Both the position numbers and the translations under genes were made by a program. Of a stretch of 64,000 bases of DNA, positions 37,041-46,353 are shown piece by piece; position 1 is the stretch's first letter, and the number at the start of each line of letters is the position of its first letter. The notes under the pieces were generated by a model. The model ran no database searches, was not told the origin of the DNA, and saw only the letters and a program-made list of their open reading frames with translations. The DNA comes from Micrococcales bacterium 72-143 (GTDB taxonomy: Bacteria; Actinomycetota; Actinomycetes; Actinomycetales; Microbacteriaceae), in assembly GCA_001898835.1 (NCBI GenBank), contig MKVM01000005.1, positions 682,001 to 746,000 on the forward strand, written 5' to 3'.

Positions 37041-37988
37041 ATGCCCCGCCGCATCATCCTGGACTGCGACCCCGGCCACGACGACGCCATCGCGATACTG
37101 CTCGCGCACGGCAGCCCGGAGGTCGAGCTCGTCGCCGTCACGACCGTCGCCGGCAACGCGGGCATCGAGAACGTCACCCGCAACGCGCTCTCCGTCGCGC
37201 GCATCGCCGGCATCACCGGGGTGCCGTTCGCGCGCGGCGCGGCGCGGCCCCTCGTGCGGGGCGCCGAGTACGCGCCCGACATCCACGGCGATTCGGGCCT
37301 CGACGGGCCCGTGCTGCCCGAGCCCGTGCTCGAACCCGACCCGCGCGGAGCCGTGCAGCTCATCATCGACACCGTCATGGCATCCGAGCCGGGAGAGATC
37401 ACGCTCGTGCCGACCGGCGCGCTCACCAACATCGCGCTCGCCGCCCGCCTCGAGCCGCGCATCGTGCCGCGCGTGCGCGAGGTCGTGCTCATGGGCGGCG
37501 GTGTGCACGTCGGCAACTGGAACGCGACGAGCGAGTTCAACATCGTGATCGACCCGGAGGCCGCCCACATCGTGTTCAACGAGCCGTGGCCGCTCACCAT
37601 GGTCGGGCTCGACGTGACGCACCAGGCGCTCGCGACGCCCGAGGTGCGGGAGCGGATCGCGGCCGTCGGCACGCGCCCTGCCGCGTTCGTCGGCGAGCTG
37701 CTCGACTTCTTCGGCGCCACCTACCTCACCTCGCAGGGCTTCACCTCGCCGCCCGTGCACGACCCCGTCGCGGTCGCCTACGTGATCGACCCCGCGGTGC
37801 TGCAGGTCGTGAAGGCGCCGCTCGACGTCGAGCTCTCCGGCACGCTCACGCTCGGCATGACGGTCGCCGACCTGCGCCGCCCCGCGCCGCCGGACTGCAC
37901 GACCCAGGTCTCGCTCGGCCTCGACGCGCGCCGCTTCTGGGATCTCGTCGTCGACGCCCTCACGCGCATCGGGGACCCCGCCGCCTGA
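37041..37988 (+). CDS. Nucleoside hydrolase (IU-type)
   Basis: 315 residues. Ca-dependent N-ribohydrolase that splits nucleosides to base and ribose. DCDPGHDD at residues 8-15 is the metal-binding signature; VPTGALTNIALA, VLMGGGVHVGNWNATSEFNI and HDPVAVAYVID complete the active site. Divergent from the IclR operon, convergent with deoA. Confidence 0.94.
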   Translation: MPRRIILDCDPGHDDAIAILLAHGSPEVELVAVTTVAGNAGIENVTRNALSVARIAGITGVPFARGAARPLVRGAEYAPDIHGDSGLDGPVLPEPVLEPDPRGAVQLIIDTVMASEPGEITLVPTGALTNIALAARLEPRIVPRVREVVLMGGGVHVGNWNATSEFNIVIDPEAAHIVFNEPWPLTMVGLDVTHQALATPEVRERIAAVGTRPAAFVGELLDFFGATYLTSQGFTSPPVHDPVAVAYVIDPAVLQVVKAPLDVELSGTLTLGMTVADLRRPAPPDCTTQVSLGLDARRFWDLVVDALTRIGDPAA

Positions 37989-37991
37989 GCC

Positions 37992-39284
37992 CTAGGCGAG
38001 GCGGGCGCGGATGAGGGGGCGCTCGGGGAGGGTCGTGCCGGCCGGGGCGATCGTGTAGGCGCCCTCGAGCGACTCGAGCGCGCGCGGGAAGCGGGCCGGG
38101 TCGTTCGCGTGCAGCGTGAAGAGCGGCTCGCCGGCGCGCACCGCGTCGCCCGGCTTCTTGTGCAGGTCGATGCCGGCCGCGTGCACGACCGGATCCTCCT
38201 TGCGCGCACGGCCCGCACCGAGCCGCCATGCCGCGACACCGAAGGGCAGGGCCTCCTGGGTCGCGAGCACGCCGTCCGCCTCCGCGAGCACCGGATGCGA
38301 CTCCCGCGGCTGCGGCAGGGGCGCGTCGGGGTCGCCGCCCTGAGCCGAGATCATCGCCCGCCAGCTGTCCATCGCGCGTCCGTCCGCGAGCGCGCCCTCG
38401 ACGTCCGCATCCGGGATCCCCGCCGCGTCGAGCATCTCGCGCGCCAGGGCCAGGGTGAGCTCGACGACGTCGGCGGGACCGCCGCCCGCGAGCACCTCGA
38501 CCGACTCGCGCACCTCGTTCGCGTTGCCGATCGCGAGGCCGAGGGGCACATCCATGTCGGTGAGCAGCGCGCGCGTCTCGACACCCGCCTCGTTGCCGAG
38601 CCGCACCATCGTCTCGGCCAGCTCGTGCGCCCGCTCGTACTCCCTCATGAAGGCGCCGCCGCCGAACTTGACGTCGAGCACGAGCGCCGCGGTGCCCTCG
38701 GCGATCTTCTTCGACATGATCGAGGACGCGATGAGCGGGATGGCCTCGACCGTGCCCGTGATGTCGCGCAGCGCGTAGAGCTTGCCGTCCGCCGGCGCGA
38801 GGTCGGCACCGGCGGCGCAGATGACGGCGCCGACCGAGCCGAGCTGGGCGAGGAACTCCTCGCCCGTGAGCCGGGCACGCCATCCGGGGATCGACTCGAG
38901 CTTGTCGAGGGTGCCGCCGGTGTGGCCGAGCCCGCGTCCCGAGAGCTGCGGGACCGCGACCCCGAACGAGGCGACGAGCGGGGCGAGCGGCAGGGTGATC
39001 TTGTCGCCGACGCCGCCCGTCGAGTGTTTGTCGGTGGTCGTCTTGCCGAGCCCCGAGAAGTCGAGGCGCTCGCCGCTCGCCACCATCGCGAGGGTGAGCT
39101 CGCGGATCTCGTCCGACGTCATCCCGTTCAGGAAGACGGCCATCGCGAACGCCGCCATCTGCTCGTCGGCGACGTAGCCGCGGGTGTATGCGTCGACGAG
39201 CCAGCGGATCTCGTCCGCGGTGAGCTCACCCCGGTCGCGCTTGCGGTGGATGAGGTCGACGGTGTCGAAGGGCTCGACCGTCAT
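37992..39284 (-). CDS. deoA: Thymidine phosphorylase
   Basis: 430 residues from ATG 39284, overlapping the cdd stop (ATGA). Phosphorolysis of thymidine or deoxyuridine to base and deoxyribose-1-phosphate. DLIHRKRDRGELTADEI at the N-terminus, KTTTDKHSTGGVGDKITLPLAPLVA (phosphate site) and SGRGLGHTGGTLDKLESIPG are diagnostic. Last gene of the minus-strand operon bmpA-nupABC-cdd-deoA. Confidence 0.95.
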   Translation of the reverse strand: MTVEPFDTVDLIHRKRDRGELTADEIRWLVDAYTRGYVADEQMAAFAMAVFLNGMTSDEIRELTLAMVASGERLDFSGLGKTTTDKHSTGGVGDKITLPLAPLVASFGVAVPQLSGRGLGHTGGTLDKLESIPGWRARLTGEEFLAQLGSVGAVICAAGADLAPADGKLYALRDITGTVEAIPLIASSIMSKKIAEGTAALVLDVKFGGGAFMREYERAHELAETMVRLGNEAGVETRALLTDMDVPLGLAIGNANEVRESVEVLAGGGPADVVELTLALAREMLDAAGIPDADVEGALADGRAMDSWRAMISAQGGDPDAPLPQPRESHPVLAEADGVLATQEALPFGVAAWRLGAGRARKEDPVVHAAGIDLHKKPGDAVRAGEPLFTLHANDPARFPRALESLEGAYTIAPAGTTLPERPLIRARLA

Positions 39285-39697
39285 GAGCGGTACTCCTCCA
39301 GGGTGCGCGGTCCGAAGGCGTCGGGGATGACCTCGTCGATCGTGCGGACGCCCGACACCGTCTCGAGCAGCATCCCCTCGGCGGAGTGCTCGAAGAGCAG
39401 CTGCCGGCAGCGCCCGCACGGCATGAGGGTCTGCCCCTTGCCGTCGACGCAGGTGAACGCGACGAGCTTTCCGCCACCGGTCATGTGCAGGGTCGAGACG
39501 AGCGCGCACTCGGCGCAGAGGGTGAGCCCGTAGGAGGCGTTCTCCACGTTGCAGCCCCAGATGATGCGCCCGTCGTCGACGAGCGCCGCGACGCCCACCG
39601 GGAACCGCGAGTACGGCACGTAGGCGTGCGGGATGGCGGCGTTCGCCGCGGCCCGCAGCGCCTCCCAGTCGATCTCGATGCCGGATGCGGTGCTCAT
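39281..39697 (-). CDS. cdd: Cytidine deaminase
   Basis: 138 residues from the ATG at 39697. Zn enzyme that converts cytidine/deoxycytidine to uridine/deoxyuridine, feeding DeoA. N-V-E-N (CNVENASYG), CAE and PCGRCRQLL motifs supply substrate binding, the catalytic Glu and Zn ligands. Overlaps the permease gene upstream and deoA downstream by 4 bases each. Confidence 0.95.
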   Translation of the reverse strand: MSTASGIEIDWEALRAAANAAIPHAYVPYSRFPVGVAALVDDGRIIWGCNVENASYGLTLCAECALVSTLHMTGGGKLVAFTCVDGKGQTLMPCGRCRQLLFEHSAEGMLLETVSGVRTIDEVIPDAFGPRTLEEYRS

Positions 39698-40974
39698 GAC
39701 TTGATGTACGGCTTCCCGTCGGCCGCGGGCGCCCGCGAGACGCCCACGAGCCCCGCGACCGCGAAGATCGTGACCACGTACGGCAGCATGAGCATGAAGT
39801 CGGACGGCACCGGCGAGCCGATGATGCCGAGCACGCTCTGCAGGTTGGTTGCGAAACCGAACAGCAGGCCGGCGAGGGTGGCCCGGATGGGATCCCAGCG
39901 CCCGAAGATGACCGCCGCGAGGGCGATGAAGCCCGCGCCGTTCGTCATCTCCTTGCCGAACTGCCCGACGACGTCGAGCGTGTAGTAGGCGCCGCCGATG
40001 CCGACGACGGCACCCGCGAGCGCGACGTTCCAGAACCGGGTGCGGTTGACGTTGATGCCCACCGTGTCGGCGGCCGTGGGGTGCTCGCCGACCGCGCGGA
40101 GGCGCAGGCCCCAGCGGGTCTTGAAGAGCCCGAACCACACCAGGAACACCGCGATGTACATGATGTAGACGATGACCGTCTGCCGGAACAGCACCGGCCC
40201 GAGGATGGGGATCTCCGACAGCCCGGGGATGGGCACGATCGGGAACTTCACGGGCGAGTTGAGCGACGGATCCGTGGTGAGCACCTTCGAGTAGAAGAAG
40301 CTCGTGAGGCCCGTCACCAGCACGTTGAGCACGACGCCGACGATCACCTGGTCGACGATGTACTTGATCGAGAAGGCCGCGAGCACGAACGAGACGAGCA
40401 TCGCGCCGACCATCGCGGCGAGGAGCGCTACGACCGGCTGGCCCGTGATCGAGCCGACGATCGCGGCCGAGAACGCGCCGAACAGCAGCTGGCCCTCGAT
40501 CGCGATATTGACGACACCGCCGCGCTCAGAGATCACGCCGCCGAGCGCGCCGAAGATGAGCGGCACGCTGAGCGCGAGGGTCCCGACGAGCATCCCGGGG
40601 ACGGGGATGTTCTTGCCCGCCGCCGCCCAGGTGAGGAAGGTGAACAGGAACAGCGCGGCGAACACGACCGCGATCCAGAGCGGTGCACGCCCGGAACCGA
40701 GCTGCACGAACGCCGCGGCGCCCAGGGCAAGCAGTACGAGCAGGATCGCGAGGATCGCGACGGTGAGCTGGGTCGGCACGACGAACGGGGCGAGCTGGAT
40801 GGCGTCCGCGGTCGTCGACAGGGTGAAGGTCGTCTCGCCCGTGTTCGGGAACGCGAACGCGAGCAGCAGGCCGGCGAGCGCGAACACGCCGAGCGCGATG
40901 GGCGACTTCCAGCTGCGGACGCGGGCCTTCTCGTGGACGATCGGCGCGGCGGCCGCGGGGGTGGTCGCGGTCAC
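39694..40974 (-). CDS. Nucleoside ABC importer, permease 2
   Basis: 426 residues, about ten membrane helices. Branched-chain amino acid-type permease fold (LIFGALGGVISERGGVVNIAIEGQLLFGAFSAA, LRAVGEHPTAADTVGINVNR) as in NupC/YufQ of BMP-dependent nucleoside importers. The first 60 residues include an additional helix. Stop overlaps cdd; start overlaps permease 1. Confidence 0.92.
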   Translation of the reverse strand: MTATTPAAAAPIVHEKARVRSWKSPIALGVFALAGLLLAFAFPNTGETTFTLSTTADAIQLAPFVVPTQLTVAILAILLVLLALGAAAFVQLGSGRAPLWIAVVFAALFLFTFLTWAAAGKNIPVPGMLVGTLALSVPLIFGALGGVISERGGVVNIAIEGQLLFGAFSAAIVGSITGQPVVALLAAMVGAMLVSFVLAAFSIKYIVDQVIVGVVLNVLVTGLTSFFYSKVLTTDPSLNSPVKFPIVPIPGLSEIPILGPVLFRQTVIVYIMYIAVFLVWFGLFKTRWGLRLRAVGEHPTAADTVGINVNRTRFWNVALAGAVVGIGGAYYTLDVVGQFGKEMTNGAGFIALAAVIFGRWDPIRATLAGLLFGFATNLQSVLGIIGSPVPSDFMLMLPYVVTIFAVAGLVGVSRAPAADGKPYIKS

Positions 40975-42314
40975 TTGGTCACCACCTTCGGGGTCGCCGT
41001 CGCACGGGGTCGTCGGGCACGGGGGGTCTCATCGGGCTTCGGCAGGCGGAAGATCGAGCGCACGAGCGGCGGTGCCGCGATGAGCAGCACGATGACCGAC
41101 TGCACGACGAGCACGATGTCGATCGGGATGCCCTGGCTGGCCTGCATCGTGTAGCCGCCGGCCTTGAGGGCGCCGAACAGGATGCCCGAGAAGAACACGC
41201 CCCAGGGACGCGAGCGGCCGAGCAGGGCCACCGTGATGGCGTCGAAGCCGATGCCGGCGTCCACTCCCGCCGCGAAGCCCGTGGTCGTGGTGCCGAGCAC
41301 CTGCGAGGCGCCGGCGAGACCCATGAGCCCACCCGACAGCAGCATCGCGACGATGTAGACGCGGGTGACGCTGATGCCCGCGACGCGCGCCGCGTGCGGG
41401 TTCTCGCCGACGGCGCGGAAGCGGAATCCGAGGCTCGAGCGGTTCAGCAGGTACCACAGCCACACGGTGGCGAGGATCGCGAGCAGGAAGCCGAGGTGCA
41501 GGCGGTAGGAGCCGACGCCGAGCAGGTCGGACAGCGTCGGGTAGACCGCGCTCGGCAGCGCCGGCGGCGACTTCGGCGTGTTGGACCCGGGCGCCTGCAG
41601 GGCGCCGGGCGTCTTGAGGAGGTAGGAGATGAGGTAGAAGGCGACGTAGTTGAGCATGATCGTGACGATCACCTCGTGCGCACCGGTGCGCGCCTTCAGC
41701 ACGCCCGCGATCCCCGCCCACAGGGCGCCGCCCGCGATCGCGGCCACGGTGGCCAGCAGGATGTGCAGCGGCGCGGGCAGCGACACCGACCAGCTCACCC
41801 ATCCGGCGCAGGCCGCCGCGATGAGGATCTGACCGCGCCCACCGATGTTGAACATGCCCACACGGAAGGTGAGCGCGACCGCGAGGCCCGCGGTGATGAG
41901 CGGAGTCGCGAAGGTCAGGGTCTCGGTGAGCGGCTTGATGGCGTTGACGAAGTCGCCGCGCTTGGGGTTGAAGATCGCGCCCTGGAAGAGCGAGATGTAG
42001 GCGCCGGACACCGACTCCCAGATGGCCCGGAGGGTGTCGCCGGGCCGGGCGAAGAAGTAGCCGGCAGCCTTCTGCACGGCGGGGTCGGTGACGGCGATCA
42101 GCACCGCGCCGACGAGCAGGGCGACGACGACGGCGAGCAGCGAGATGAGCCAGTTGGAGCTGAGGATCTCGCGGAGCACGCGGTTGCTCGCGGGGGGAGG
42201 CGGCGCCTTCTCGGCGGCGACGGCGTCGCCGGCGCGCTGCTCCACGGGCACCTGCTCGACCTCGACGGGCTGTTCGGGTTTCTGCCCCTGGGCGGGGATC
42301 TGCTCGTCGCTCAC
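40971..42314 (-). CDS. Nucleoside ABC importer, permease 1
   Basis: 447 residues. Pairs with the neighbouring permease (NupB/YufP type): MFNIGGRGQILIAAACAGW, FRAVGENPHAARVAGISVTRVYI and PWGVFFSGILFGALKAGG are typical. N-terminal 45 residues are hydrophilic and rich in Glu/Pro/Gln before the first helix. C-terminal tail is basic. Overlaps its neighbours by 4 bases on both sides. Confidence 0.92.
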   Translation of the reverse strand: MSDEQIPAQGQKPEQPVEVEQVPVEQRAGDAVAAEKAPPPPASNRVLREILSSNWLISLLAVVVALLVGAVLIAVTDPAVQKAAGYFFARPGDTLRAIWESVSGAYISLFQGAIFNPKRGDFVNAIKPLTETLTFATPLITAGLAVALTFRVGMFNIGGRGQILIAAACAGWVSWSVSLPAPLHILLATVAAIAGGALWAGIAGVLKARTGAHEVIVTIMLNYVAFYLISYLLKTPGALQAPGSNTPKSPPALPSAVYPTLSDLLGVGSYRLHLGFLLAILATVWLWYLLNRSSLGFRFRAVGENPHAARVAGISVTRVYIVAMLLSGGLMGLAGASQVLGTTTTGFAAGVDAGIGFDAITVALLGRSRPWGVFFSGILFGALKAGGYTMQASQGIPIDIVLVVQSVIVLLIAAPPLVRSIFRLPKPDETPRARRPRATATPKVVTK

Positions 42315-43822
42315 GCGGCCGCTCCCGTCGTCTCGCCGGCCATGAGGAGGCCGAGCTGGTCACGCGGGGTGTCGCCGGGCACGATGCCGACGATCCCGCC
42401 TCGGTACATCACCGCGATGCGGTCGGCGAGCGCGATCACCTCGTCGAGCTCGGTGGAGACGACGATCACGGGGATGCCGGCGTCGCGCGCCTCGACGATC
42501 CGGGTGTGGACGAACTCGATCGAACCGACGTCGAGTCCGCGGGTCGGCTGCGAGGCGACGAAGAGCCGCAGCTCGCGGCTCAGCTCGCGCGCGAGCACGA
42601 CCTTCTGCTGGTTGCCGCCCGAGAGCCGGCCCGCACGCGTGTCGATGCCCTGCGCGCGGATGTCGAACTCGCGCAGCTTCTCCTCGGCGAAGGTCGCGAG
42701 CTCGCCGAGCTGCAGCGTGCCGCCCTTGACGAACGGCTCCCCCACCGAGCGGTCGAGCATGAGGTTCTCGGCGATCGTGAACTCGGCGACGAGGCCGTCC
42801 TCCGTGCGGTCCTCCGGCACGAAGCCGACGCCCGCATCCAGCACCCGGCGCACGTTCCTGCCGAGCAGCTCCACGCCGTCGAGGGTGATCGAGCCGGAGG
42901 TGCGGGCCTGGAGCCCGAGGATGGCCTCGGTGAGCTCGGTCTGGCCGTTGCCCTGCACCCCCGCGACGGCGAGGATCTCGCCCGCACGCACGGTGAACGA
43001 GACGTCCTTCACGACGTACTGGTCGCGCGCGTCGATGACCGAGAGGTCGGTCACCACGAACGCGTCCGCGCCGGGCTTCGCGGGGGCCTTGTCGATCATG
43101 AGCTCGACGGCGCGCCCCACCATCATCGAGGCGAGCTCGGTGTTGGACGCGGTGGGCGATGCCTCTCCCACGACCTTGCCGAGACGGATGACCGTGATGC
43201 GGTCGGCGACCTCGCGCACCTCGCGCAGCTTGTGCGTGATGAAGACGATGGCGGTGCCCGACTCCTTGAGCTGGCGCATGATCGCCATCAGCTCGTCGGT
43301 CTCCTGCGGAGTGAGCACGGCGGTGGGCTCGTCGAAGACGAGCACCCGCGCGTCGCGCGAGAGCGCCTTGATGATCTCGACGCGCTGCTGCACGCCGACG
43401 GGCAGCTCCTCTACGATCGCGTCCGGGTCGACGTCGAACCCGAAGCGCTCGGAGATCTCGCGCACCTTCGCGCGGGCCGCCGCCAGGTCGAGCACGCCCG
43501 GTCCCTTGGTCTGCTCGTGGCCGAGCATGACGTTCTCGGCGACGGTGAAGACGGGCACGAGCATGAAGTGCTGGTGCACCATGCCGATGCCGGCCTTCAT
43601 GGCGTCGCCGGGGCCGGAGAAGTGCTGGACCTCGTCGTCGAGCAGGATCTCGCCCTCGTCGGCCTGGTACAGGCCGTAGAGCACGTTCATCAGCGTGGAC
43701 TTGCCCGCGCCGTTCTCGCCGAGCAGGCAGTGGATCTCTCCCGGCTCGACGGTGAGATCGATGTGGTCGTTGGCGACCAGGGCACCGAACCGCTTGGTGA
43801 TGCCGCGGAGTTCGAGCTTCAT
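42311..43822 (-). CDS. Nucleoside ABC importer, ATP-binding protein (two ATPase domains)
   Basis: 503 residues with two tandem ATPase domains, as in sugar/nucleoside importers (NupA/YufO, RbsA). Domain 1 has GENGAGKSTLMNVL, LPVGVQQRVEI and VLVFDEPTA; domain 2 has GVQGNGQTEL and LSGGNQQKVVLARELS with a degenerate Walker B (LFVASQPTRG), the usual asymmetry of this family. Second gene of the operon, separated from bmpA by 85 bases containing a hairpin. Confidence 0.94.
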   Translation of the reverse strand: MKLELRGITKRFGALVANDHIDLTVEPGEIHCLLGENGAGKSTLMNVLYGLYQADEGEILLDDEVQHFSGPGDAMKAGIGMVHQHFMLVPVFTVAENVMLGHEQTKGPGVLDLAAARAKVREISERFGFDVDPDAIVEELPVGVQQRVEIIKALSRDARVLVFDEPTAVLTPQETDELMAIMRQLKESGTAIVFITHKLREVREVADRITVIRLGKVVGEASPTASNTELASMMVGRAVELMIDKAPAKPGADAFVVTDLSVIDARDQYVVKDVSFTVRAGEILAVAGVQGNGQTELTEAILGLQARTSGSITLDGVELLGRNVRRVLDAGVGFVPEDRTEDGLVAEFTIAENLMLDRSVGEPFVKGGTLQLGELATFAEEKLREFDIRAQGIDTRAGRLSGGNQQKVVLARELSRELRLFVASQPTRGLDVGSIEFVHTRIVEARDAGIPVIVVSTELDEVIALADRIAVMYRGGIVGIVPGDTPRDQLGLLMAGETTGAAA

Positions 43823-43849
43823 TGTCTCAATCTAGGAATCAGGCCCCGG

Positions 43850-43893
43850 CACGGCAACGGGGAGACCGGCATGGCCGGCCTCCCCGTGCCGTG
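43850..43893 (-). promoter_or_regulatory. Intercistronic hairpin between bmpA and the ATPase gene
   Basis: About 20 paired bases (CACGGCA-CGGGGAG-CCGGC and its partner) with one bulge and one mismatch, loop ATG. Its place between a binding-protein gene and the rest of its transporter operon is typical of stem-loops that stabilise or partly terminate the mRNA so that the binding protein is made in excess. Confidence 0.6.
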
Positions 43894-43907
43894 TTCGAGG
43901 AGATGGA

Positions 43908-45011
43908 TTACTTGGGGGTCGCCGGGGACTCGACCTTGATGTCGCCCGAGATGATCTTCGCCTTCAGGTCATCGAGGGTCTTGCCGAGGTCGGCCGGGAC
44001 CTTGGACTCCCAGTCGTGGAACGGGGCGATCCCGACGCCGCCGTTCTCGAGGGTTCCGACGTAGGGCGTGATGTCGAACTTGCCCTTGGCGGCCGCCACG
44101 ACGGTGTCGTGGACACCGGCGTCGACGCCCTTCATGACCGAGGTCAGGAGGAGGTCGGCCACGTTCGGGTCGGTGTTGAACACGTCGGCGTCGACGCCGA
44201 CGAGGGCGATGTCGCCACCCTTCTCACGGATGGCCTCGGCCGCGCTCTGGTAGATCGGGCCGCCGACCGGCAGGAGCACGTCGGCACCCTGGTCGAGCAG
44301 GTTCTGCGCCGCGGTCTTCGCCTCGACACCGGCCGCGAAGCCGCCGGTGAAGGAGCCGGTCTGGCTGGCCTTGTCCCAGCCGATCGCCTTGACGGACTTG
44401 CCGTTCTGCTCGTTGTAGTAGGCGACGCCGTCCACGAAGCCGTCCATGAAGATCGTGACGGGGTTGATCTGGATGCCGCCGAAGGTGCCGACGACGCCGG
44501 TCTTCGAGGTGGCCGCGGCCGCGTAGCCGGCGAGGAACGCCGCCTCGGCCGTGTTGAACAGGATCGGCTTGCCGTTCTTGGTGTCGTTGGTGCCGTCGAA
44601 GTTGCCGTCGAGGCTGTCGTCGACGATCGCGAACTCGACGTCCGGGTTGGCGTTGGCGGCGGTGATGGTCGCGGCCGAGAGCAGGAAGCCGACGGTCACG
44701 ATGAGGTTGCAGCCCTCGCCGAGGAGGCTCTCGATGTTGGGAGCGAAGTCGTCCTCGGACGCCGACTCGACGTGCTTCTCGTCGATGCCGAGCTCCTTGG
44801 CGGCGGCCTGAAGGCCCTCGAGGCCGAGCTGGTTGAACGACTTGTCGTCGAAGCCGCCGGAGTCGGAGACCATGCAGGCGAGGAAGTCGGATGCGCTGGG
44901 CCCGTCCGACGGGGTGCCCTCGGGCGCCGAGGCGCAGCCGCTGAGCACGAGGGCGCTCGCGCCGAGGATGGCGAGACCGGAGAGGCCGGCCTTGCGGGTC
45001 GTGATTGTCAC
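43908..45011 (-). CDS. bmpA: BMP-family nucleoside-binding lipoprotein
   Basis: 367 residues from the GTG at 45011, with GGAGG five bases before it. Signal peptide and lipobox ALVLSGC; the mature protein is anchored by the Cys lipid and binds nucleosides for the ABC importer. BMP-family features: VSDSGGFDDKSFNQLGLEGLQAA, TVGFLLSAAT, TFGGIQINPVTIFMDGF and the C-terminal GGVGIAPFHDWESKVP. Promoter region has a palindrome at 45090-45103. First gene of a six-gene salvage operon. Confidence 0.94.
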   Translation of the reverse strand: MTITTRKAGLSGLAILGASALVLSGCASAPEGTPSDGPSASDFLACMVSDSGGFDDKSFNQLGLEGLQAAAKELGIDEKHVESASEDDFAPNIESLLGEGCNLIVTVGFLLSAATITAANANPDVEFAIVDDSLDGNFDGTNDTKNGKPILFNTAEAAFLAGYAAAATSKTGVVGTFGGIQINPVTIFMDGFVDGVAYYNEQNGKSVKAIGWDKASQTGSFTGGFAAGVEAKTAAQNLLDQGADVLLPVGGPIYQSAAEAIREKGGDIALVGVDADVFNTDPNVADLLLTSVMKGVDAGVHDTVVAAAKGKFDITPYVGTLENGGVGIAPFHDWESKVPADLGKTLDDLKAKIISGDIKVESPATPK

Positions 45012-45089
45012 TGTGTCCTCCAAGAAGTCGCCGGGCAGGATGACCGGCGGATGCGTCCACGTTACCTTCTGTGACGCGCGCCGGAACCT

Positions 45090-45103
45090 GAGCACCGGTG
45101 CTC
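45090..45103. promoter_or_regulatory. Perfect palindrome upstream of bmpA
   Basis: GAGCACCGGTGCTC, 14 bases, 79 bases before the bmpA GTG. Between it and the gene, TTCCGG, 16 bases, TAACGT (minus strand) is a possible promoter. Two TCGGAAAT direct repeats lie near 45134-45152. Candidate operator. Confidence 0.4.
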
Positions 45104-45203
45104 GCAACAGAACAGTTACACACCCGAACGGCTTCGGAAATACCTCGGAAATGTTCGTGCTCAGATGAGCACGGCCCTCTTCCGGGATCGTCGCTCGGAG
45201 CGC

Positions 45204-46319
45204 TTACAGGACGTCGTCGCGGCCGGAGAGCTTGAGCGCGTCGACGACGCCCTTGACGCGCTGGGCGTTCGCCGTGGTGGTGACGAGCAGCGCATCCGGC
45301 GTGTCCACGACGACGATGTCGCGCACCCCGATGAGGGAGATGATGCGGTCGGACTGGCTCACCACGATGCCGCTCGAGGCATCCGCGAGCACGCGCGCGT
45401 TCTCGCCGAGGATCGAGAGGTCGCTCGCCCGGCCCGCGGACTTGAGCTTCGCCACGGAGGCGAAGTCGCCCACGTCGTCCCAGTCGAAGCGCCCCGGGAT
45501 GACGGCGAGCCCGCCCGCCGCCGCCGCCGGCTCGGCGACCGCGTAGTCGATCGCGATCCGCCGCAGCCCGGGCCACAGCCGGTCGACCGCCGGGCCGCGC
45601 GTCGCGGGGTCGTCCCACGCCTCCGCGAGCTCCTCCAGCTGAGCGCGCAGCTGAGCATCGAAGGCCCCGATCTGCTCGAGCAGCCGGTCGGCGCGCGCGA
45701 TGAACATGCCCGCGTTCCACAGGTGCCGGCCGTCGGCGAGGTAGCGGGCGGCGGTCGCCTCGTCCGGCTTCTCCACGAAGCTGCGCACCAGCAGTGCGTC
45801 GGGCGCGCCCTCGATGTGCGCGGCATCGGCGCACTCGATGTAGCCGAAGCCGATGGCGGGCTCGGTGGGCTGGATGCCGATCGTCGCGATGTAGCCCGCG
45901 TCGGCCGCGACGACCGCCTGCTCGACGGCCGCCCGGAACGCGGCCTCGTCGGCGATCACGTGGTCGGCCGCGAACGACCCCACGATGACATCGGGTTCGC
46001 GCCGGCGCAGGATCGCGGCCGCGAGTCCGATGGCGACCGTCGACTCGCGGGGAGCCGCCTCGAGGACGATGTTGCGGTCCTCGAGCTCGGGGATCTGCGC
46101 TTCGACCGCCGCCCGGTGGGCGCGCCCCGTCACCACCATCACGCGCTCGGGCCCCGCGATCGGGGCGAGCCGCTCCCAGGTCCCCCGCAGCAGCGTGCGC
46201 CCCGACCCCGTCAGGTCGTGCAGGAACTTCGGCGCATCGGCTCGGGAGAGCGGCCAGAGGCGCGAGCCGACGCCGCCCGCGGGGATGACGCCGGAGAACC
46301 GCTCGAGGGGTGTCGACAT
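45204..46319 (-). CDS. manC: Mannose-1-phosphate guanylyltransferase
   Basis: 371 residues. Makes GDP-mannose from mannose-1-phosphate and GTP. IPAGGVGSRLWPLSRADAPKF is the pyrophosphorylase signature; FVEKPDEATAARYLADGRHLWNAGMFI and RFDWDDVGDFASVAKL are family blocks. No C-terminal isomerase domain. GDP-mannose would feed the polyprenol-phosphate mannose synthase-like enzyme (18030). Leaderless promoter likely (TAAGGT). Confidence 0.94.
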   Translation of the reverse strand: MSTPLERFSGVIPAGGVGSRLWPLSRADAPKFLHDLTGSGRTLLRGTWERLAPIAGPERVMVVTGRAHRAAVEAQIPELEDRNIVLEAAPRESTVAIGLAAAILRRREPDVIVGSFAADHVIADEAAFRAAVEQAVVAADAGYIATIGIQPTEPAIGFGYIECADAAHIEGAPDALLVRSFVEKPDEATAARYLADGRHLWNAGMFIARADRLLEQIGAFDAQLRAQLEELAEAWDDPATRGPAVDRLWPGLRRIAIDYAVAEPAAAAGGLAVIPGRFDWDDVGDFASVAKLKSAGRASDLSILGENARVLADASSGIVVSQSDRIISLIGVRDIVVVDTPDALLVTTTANAQRVKGVVDALKLSGRDDVL

Positions 46320-46325
46320 GCCACC

Positions 46326-46331
46326 ACCTTA
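46326..46331 (-). promoter_or_regulatory. -10 box of leaderless manC
   Basis: TAAGGT on the minus strand, 6 bases before the ATG at 46319. Confidence 0.45.
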
Positions 46332-46353
46332 GAGAAGGGGACCCTCCGAAATA

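Noticed and set aside
42311-43822. Simple sugar (ribose) importer
   Set aside because: The ATPase and permease folds overlap with sugar importers, but the BMP-type binding protein and the cdd-deoA linkage favour nucleosides.
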